Part shown: piece by piece, positions 4,653-5,696 of the stretch
How positions within the stretch are numbered: position 1 is the stretch's first letter
Layout: each line of letters starts with the position of its first letter
Origin: JABCPO02 sp963513115
Lineage (GTDB): Bacteria > Bacillota > Clostridia > TANB77 > CAG-508
Assembly (NCBI GenBank): GCA_963513115.1
Contig: CAUPPN010000069.1
Coordinates: 1-5,696 of the forward strand
Length of the DNA: 5,696 nt
Reading direction: 5' to 3'
Notes under the pieces: model-generated
What the model saw: the letters and a program-made list of their open reading frames with translations, nothing else
Database searches by the model: none
Told to the model about the DNA's origin: nothing
Translations under genes and position numbers: made by a program

Positions 4653-5696
4653 TTAAATAATATAATATTTTAATCCTGCAACTCCTGCTGTTACTATAGA
4701 AAGAACTGAAAGTGTTGCTATATAATATGTACTATCTGCACCTGTAGATATTGTAAGTGCTACTGGTGCATCGTCTATATCATCTTCTCCATGTTTCTTA
4801 TTTCCTGGTACTGAGTCAATATCTGGTACCCCTTCTTCATTGTAATCTTCTGATATCTCAGCCCAATTATTTTTAACTCCCATGTTGTTCTTATCTTTTT
4901 TCCATCTTAGATATATTGTAACTTCTGCACTATCTCCTGGTTTTAAAAGTGTATTTGCTAATTTTTTAGTAGCTACTGTACCATCTTCTTTTTTATACCA
5001 TTCTGGATTATCTTTTTCATCAAAGTATGTTCCTTTTGGTATATAGTCTGATACTTCTTTTGCATACCCTGGAATTTGTCCTTCATTTGTTACACGTATT
5101 TTGTATTCCCATTTAACTTGTGTTGTACTAAATTTCTTTCTATCTAATTCTGCTTTTGCAACAGCTTCTGGTTGATCTTCATACTTATGATGTGTTTCAA
5201 TTACTCTTTCTTTTTTACCTTCTGTAATTATTATCTTTGAAACTATTTTTCTAAGAGCTAAGTCAAATATTTTCTTTTCACCAGGTATTACGCTATCATA
5301 ATCTTGGTCATCTTCATTTGGCTTATTATTTCCTGGTATTGAATCCCTATCAGGTATACCTTTTTCATTATAGTCTTCTGTAATTTGTGCAATATTTTTT
5401 ATTGCATTTTTTTCTTTGTATTTTTCATCTACCTTAAATGCTATTTTTAAGTCTTTAAAGTTTAATGTCCTATCATTATCTTTATCAAATGCCTTAAGCA
5501 TATTATCTTTACCATTTGCTCTTGATAAGTAGTCTGTTGTTACTTTTCCATTTACTTTTTTCCATTTGTATTCTTTGTTTATCTTATCTTCTGGTAAGAA
5601 AATTAATCCATTTGGAATATCATCTGATACTTCTTCTGCATAACCATCAATATTACCTTCATTGTATACCCTAATTGTATATTCTACTCTATCTCC
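4653..5696 (-). CDS. Repetitive cell-surface protein, C-terminal 347 residues (N-terminus outside window)
   Basis: The frame is open from the window edge to TAA 4653-4655. The ATG at 5499-5501 is internal, because the 65 codons upstream of it continue the same repeat domain. There are two tandem Ig/DUF11-like domains. Unit A (visible residues 1-134) carries EYTIRVYNEGNIDGYAEEVS and ends DYNEKGIPDRDSIPGN. Unit B (about 142-314) begins KIFDLALRKIV and carries EYKIRVTNEGQIPGYAKEVS, LKPGDSAEVTIYLRW and NNWAEISEDYNEEGVPDIDS. Lys in LALRK and Asn in NNWAEI sit where isopeptide-forming surface domains often have theirs; bond formation is unproven. The C-terminus is STGAD, a hydrophobic helix (about 323-345) and a single Lys before YYII. 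That is sorting-signal-like but has neither LPXTG nor a basic tail. There is no cysteine. The role is probably a wall- or membrane-anchored surface stalk or adhesin. I recall the FDLALRK and NMG.K.N.AEI.EDYN blocks from many uncharacterised gut Clostridia surface proteins. Confidence 0.88.
   Translation of the reverse strand, partial: GDRVEYTIRVYNEGNIDGYAEEVSDDIPNGLIFLPEDKINKEYKWKKVNGKVTTDYLSRANGKDNMLKAFDKDNDRTLNFKDLKIAFKVDEKYKEKNAIKNIAQITEDYNEKGIPDRDSIPGNNKPNEDDQDYDSVIPGEKKIFDLALRKIVSKIIITEGKKERVIETHHKYEDQPEAVAKAELDRKKFSTTQVKWEYKIRVTNEGQIPGYAKEVSDYIPKGTYFDEKDNPEWYKKEDGTVATKKLANTLLKPGDSAEVTIYLRWKKDKNNMGVKNNWAEISEDYNEEGVPDIDSVPGNKKHGEDDIDDAPVALTISTGADSTYYIATLSVLSIVTAGVAGLKYYII
4755..5696 (-). 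repeat. Tandem protein-level repeats in the surface protein
   Basis: Two units (5295-5696, cut by the window edge, and 4755-5273) share the blocks EGxIxGYAxEVSDxIPxG and the tail I(T/S)EDYNExG(I/V)PDxDS(I/V)PGN. The shared EY.IRV start points lie 576 bp apart, but the tails lie 528 bp apart, so the middle of unit B is 16 residues shorter. The units are diverged, not recent copies. More copies probably lie beyond the window. Confidence 0.8.

Noticed and set aside
4641..4661. Perfect 21-bp palindrome ATTATTTAAT-T-ATTAAATAAT
   Set aside because: It contains only A and T and has a 1-nt centre, so it would form a weak hairpin. It overlaps the stop codon and is better seen as accessory to the terminator just downstream.
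5499..5501. ATG as the start of a 282-aa protein
   Set aside because: The frame stays open for 65 more codons to the window edge, and those residues form the first half of a repeat domain. The gene is therefore truncated by the window, not started here.
1..5696. CRISPR array, tRNA or rRNA genes, insertion sequence or attachment site
   Set aside because: I saw no regularly spaced multi-copy repeats, no cloverleaf or rRNA-like GC-rich stretch, and no transposase or integrase. The window is almost fully occupied by the genes listed.

Overview
The window is very AT-rich, and every gene I can support lies on the minus strand, so transcription runs from high to low coordinates. Base composition, strong AGGAGG-type ribosome binding sites, TGG-coded tryptophan and the protein families point to a low-GC Firmicute. 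An uncultured, host-associated member of the Clostridia is the best guess; this rests on remembered family resemblance, not on a search.

Layout in the direction of transcription. (1) 5696-4653 is the C-terminal part of a large repetitive surface protein. It has two tandem domains of the 'IRVxNEGxIxGYAxEVSDxIPxG' type, acidic DYNExGxPDxDSxPGN tails, and a sorting-signal-like end with STG in place of LPXTG. It closes with a good intrinsic terminator at 4568-4619. (2) 4567-4377 is a regulatory region. It holds a 15-bp direct repeat at 33-bp spacing, a TTGAAA/TATATT promoter with a 12-bp palindrome over its spacer and -35 box, and an AGGAGG site. (3) 4376-1 is an operon-like run of five genes: a 137-aa pilin-like protein, a 255-aa protein, a 174-aa protein, a 783-aa protein, and the first 60 codons of a fifth gene that leaves the window. 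Gaps are 16, 23 and 15 bp, except for 83 bp after the first gene, which contains a hairpin.

The four complete operon proteins share one plan: a few residues, one hydrophobic segment at the extreme N-terminus, then a soluble domain with almost no cysteine. That plan fits pilin or pseudopilin subunits, or TadE/TadG-like accessory subunits, of a type IV filament-like system. No ATPase, platform protein or prepilin peptidase is in the window, and none of the four has a canonical prepilin peptidase site. The likely reading is an abundant small subunit (first gene, strongest expression signals), two minor subunits and one very large subunit that could sit at a tip or act in assembly. The function is inferred and no gene symbol is justified. 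This locus is the best candidate here for an undescribed system.
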